From the NCBI GenBank assembly GCA_002421585.1, contig DIKD01000106.1:1-6003 (forward strand): a stretch of 6,003 nucleotides of DNA, read 5' to 3'. This DNA comes from Dehalococcoidia bacterium UBA5627 (GTDB lineage Bacteria; Chloroflexota; Dehalococcoidia; Dehalococcoidales; UBA5627). Under the pieces are notes generated by a model, which saw nothing but the letters and a program-made list of their open reading frames with translations, had not been told where the DNA came from and did not search any database. The first letter of the stretch is position 1. The number at the start of each line of letters is the position of its first letter. The translations under genes and the position numbers were made by a program. Below are positions 5,120-6,003 of the stretch, piece after piece.

Positions 5120-5764
5120 CTACCCCGCTGATAAAAAGCCGTTTTCCTGCAGGAAATCGAAGTTAATATTACTATCCGGGACACCCATACTCTTAAACTG
5201 AACCATATATTTTGCTAAAACATCGGCTTCCAAGTTTACCATATCGCCAACTTTGCGATTACATATAACGGTGTTTTCCATAGTGAAATTAACAATGGAT
5301 ACATCGAAAGTGGTATCTGTTCGATCTATAACTGTCAGGCTGATGCCGTCAACGGTAATAGACCCTTTTTCCACCACATAACCCATAACTTCCTTGGATG
5401 TCTGTATTTTGAAGACGGAAGCTACGCCCTCATCTTTAATAGAAATAATCGTGCCTGTAGCATCCACATGCCCCTGAACCAAATGGCCCCCCAATAAACT
5501 GTCAAGCGTCAAAGCACGTTCAAGGTTAACCTCATCGTTTTTCCTGAGTTGTTTTAATGTCGTTCTTTTTAGAGTTTCCGGCATTACATCGACAGTAAAA
5601 GTTTTTTCCGTAAACTCTGTAACTGTAAGGCAAGCCCCGTTTACAGCTATACTCTCACCTAACTGCATGTTACTTAGCACTTTACACGCAGTAACGGTAA
5701 TCCTATTACCGTTAAAGGATATCTCTTTTATGATTCCGATTTCCTGAACGATACCTGTAAACAT
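5120..5764 (-). CDS. ribE: Riboflavin synthase (alpha chain)
   Basis: Riboflavin synthase converts two lumazine molecules to riboflavin and the pyrimidine precursor, which is reused by RibH. The 214 residues form two similar barrels: 1-97 with MFTGIVQEIG, GESIAVNGACLTV (36-48) and LDSLLGGHLVQGHVD (87-101), and about 98-186 with KGSITVDGISLTV (133-145) and NLEADVLAKY (177-186). The C-terminal tail ending FLQENGFL is common in this family and helps trimer formation. The second-barrel segment often written IPHTLENT reads VNFTMENT (158-165) here; E. coli also lacks the His there, so activity is likely kept. The gene starts 3 bases after ribD, with AAGGA at 5772-5776 inside the ribD end, which suggests translational coupling. 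It is also named ribC or ribB in other species. Confidence 0.96.
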   Translation of the reverse strand: MFTGIVQEIGIIKEISFNGNRITVTACKVLSNMQLGESIAVNGACLTVTEFTEKTFTVDVMPETLKRTTLKQLRKNDEVNLERALTLDSLLGGHLVQGHVDATGTIISIKDEGVASVFKIQTSKEVMGYVVEKGSITVDGISLTVIDRTDTTFDVSIVNFTMENTVICNRKVGDMVNLEADVLAKYMVQFKSMGVPDSNINFDFLQENGFLSAG

Positions 5765-5767
5765 ACA

Positions 5768-6003
5768 TTATTCCTTTACATATCCGATAAACATTATGTC
5801 GTCGCCAAATCGCTCTTCATTTAATATCTTAAGCTTAACGGCATCCATAACCTTTTCCACGCCTCTGCCTCCGATAGCCGTTTTCGCATTCTCTCCACCG
5901 ATAATAATCGGAGCTACAAAAGCAACCACTTTATCTACCAGTTTCTGGTCGAAAAGCGAACCGAAAAGGATGCTGCCTCCCTCTACCAATACACTCATAA
6001 TCT
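5768..6003 (-). CDS. ribD: RibD, C-terminal end of the reductase domain (5' part outside window)
   Basis: Only about 77 residues are in the window; the reading frame continues past base 6003, so the methionine at 5998 is internal. RibD is normally a fusion of a pyrimidine deaminase and an NADPH-dependent reductase, acting between GTP cyclohydrolase II and lumazine synthase. The fragment shows the reductase end: IMSVLVEGGSILFGSLF, with the VEGG motif of the nucleotide-binding site, then KVVAFVAPIIIGG and a closing strand FGDDIMFIGYVKE. Whether the deaminase domain is present cannot be seen. It ends 3 bases before ribE and is therefore the upstream gene of the rib operon; the operon promoter and any FMN riboswitch would be to the right of the window. 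Confidence 0.9.
   Translation of the reverse strand, partial: IMSVLVEGGSILFGSLFDQKLVDKVVAFVAPIIIGGENAKTAIGGRGVEKVMDAVKLKILNEERFGDDIMFIGYVKE

Noticed and set aside
4192..5131. Several open frames on the plus strand opposite ribBA (124, 143 and 73 codons)
   Set aside because: They are antisense shadows of ribBA, whose motifs are complete. They have no convincing ribosome sites.
1..6003. CRISPR array, toxin-antitoxin pair, restriction or other defence genes
   Set aside because: No spaced direct repeats were seen and no reading frame has the motifs of such systems. Every sizeable frame is explained by the listed genes, except the left-edge tail.

Overview
The window holds two kinds of DNA joined at a tRNA gene. 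The left third (1 to about 1950) looks like the right-hand end of an integrated mobile element. It contains the tail of an unrecognised gene running in from the left edge and a complete large serine recombinase (517 aa) that ends inside the 3' end of a tRNA-Val(GAC) gene on the opposite strand. This is the usual layout of an island integrated at a tRNA 3' end. The rest looks like ordinary chromosome: tRNA-Val with its own strong promoter, a biotin transporter subunit (bioY) preceded by a tiny coiled-coil/CxxC protein, a stand-alone EF-Tu-domain-2-like protein on the plus strand, and a riboflavin operon on the minus strand (ribD partial, ribE, ribBA, ribH).

The organism is a bacterium using Shine-Dalgarno starts and sigma70-type promoters, with moderate GC. 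The B. subtilis-like rib gene order, the small EF-Tu-like protein beside it, and a serine-recombinase island at a tRNA gene suggest Chloroflexota, class Dehalococcoidia. That assignment is inference from gene content and recollection of family members; no marker gene in the window proves it.

The rib genes supply the steps from GTP and ribulose 5-phosphate to riboflavin. RibBA makes both precursors, the RibD reductase domain processes the pyrimidine, RibH makes lumazine and RibE makes riboflavin. Spacing is 3, 22 and 30 bases, so they are probably one transcript started upstream of the window; any FMN riboswitch would also lie outside. The rib operon converges with the EF-Tu-like gene at a short inverted repeat near 3387-3404. 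The EF-Tu-like gene and the coiled-coil/bioY pair diverge from facing promoters. The minus-strand promoter matches consensus perfectly and is followed by a terminator-like hairpin in the leader.

The most interesting point is the tRNA/recombinase junction. The tRNA T-stem has a U-U mismatch, and one of the two mismatched bases is the last base of the recombinase TAA stop. Any base restoring pairing at that position would abolish the stop. This suggests a hybrid tRNA whose 3' end came in with the element. I saw no clearly novel defence or metabolic system; the element's cargo, if any, lies to the left of the window.
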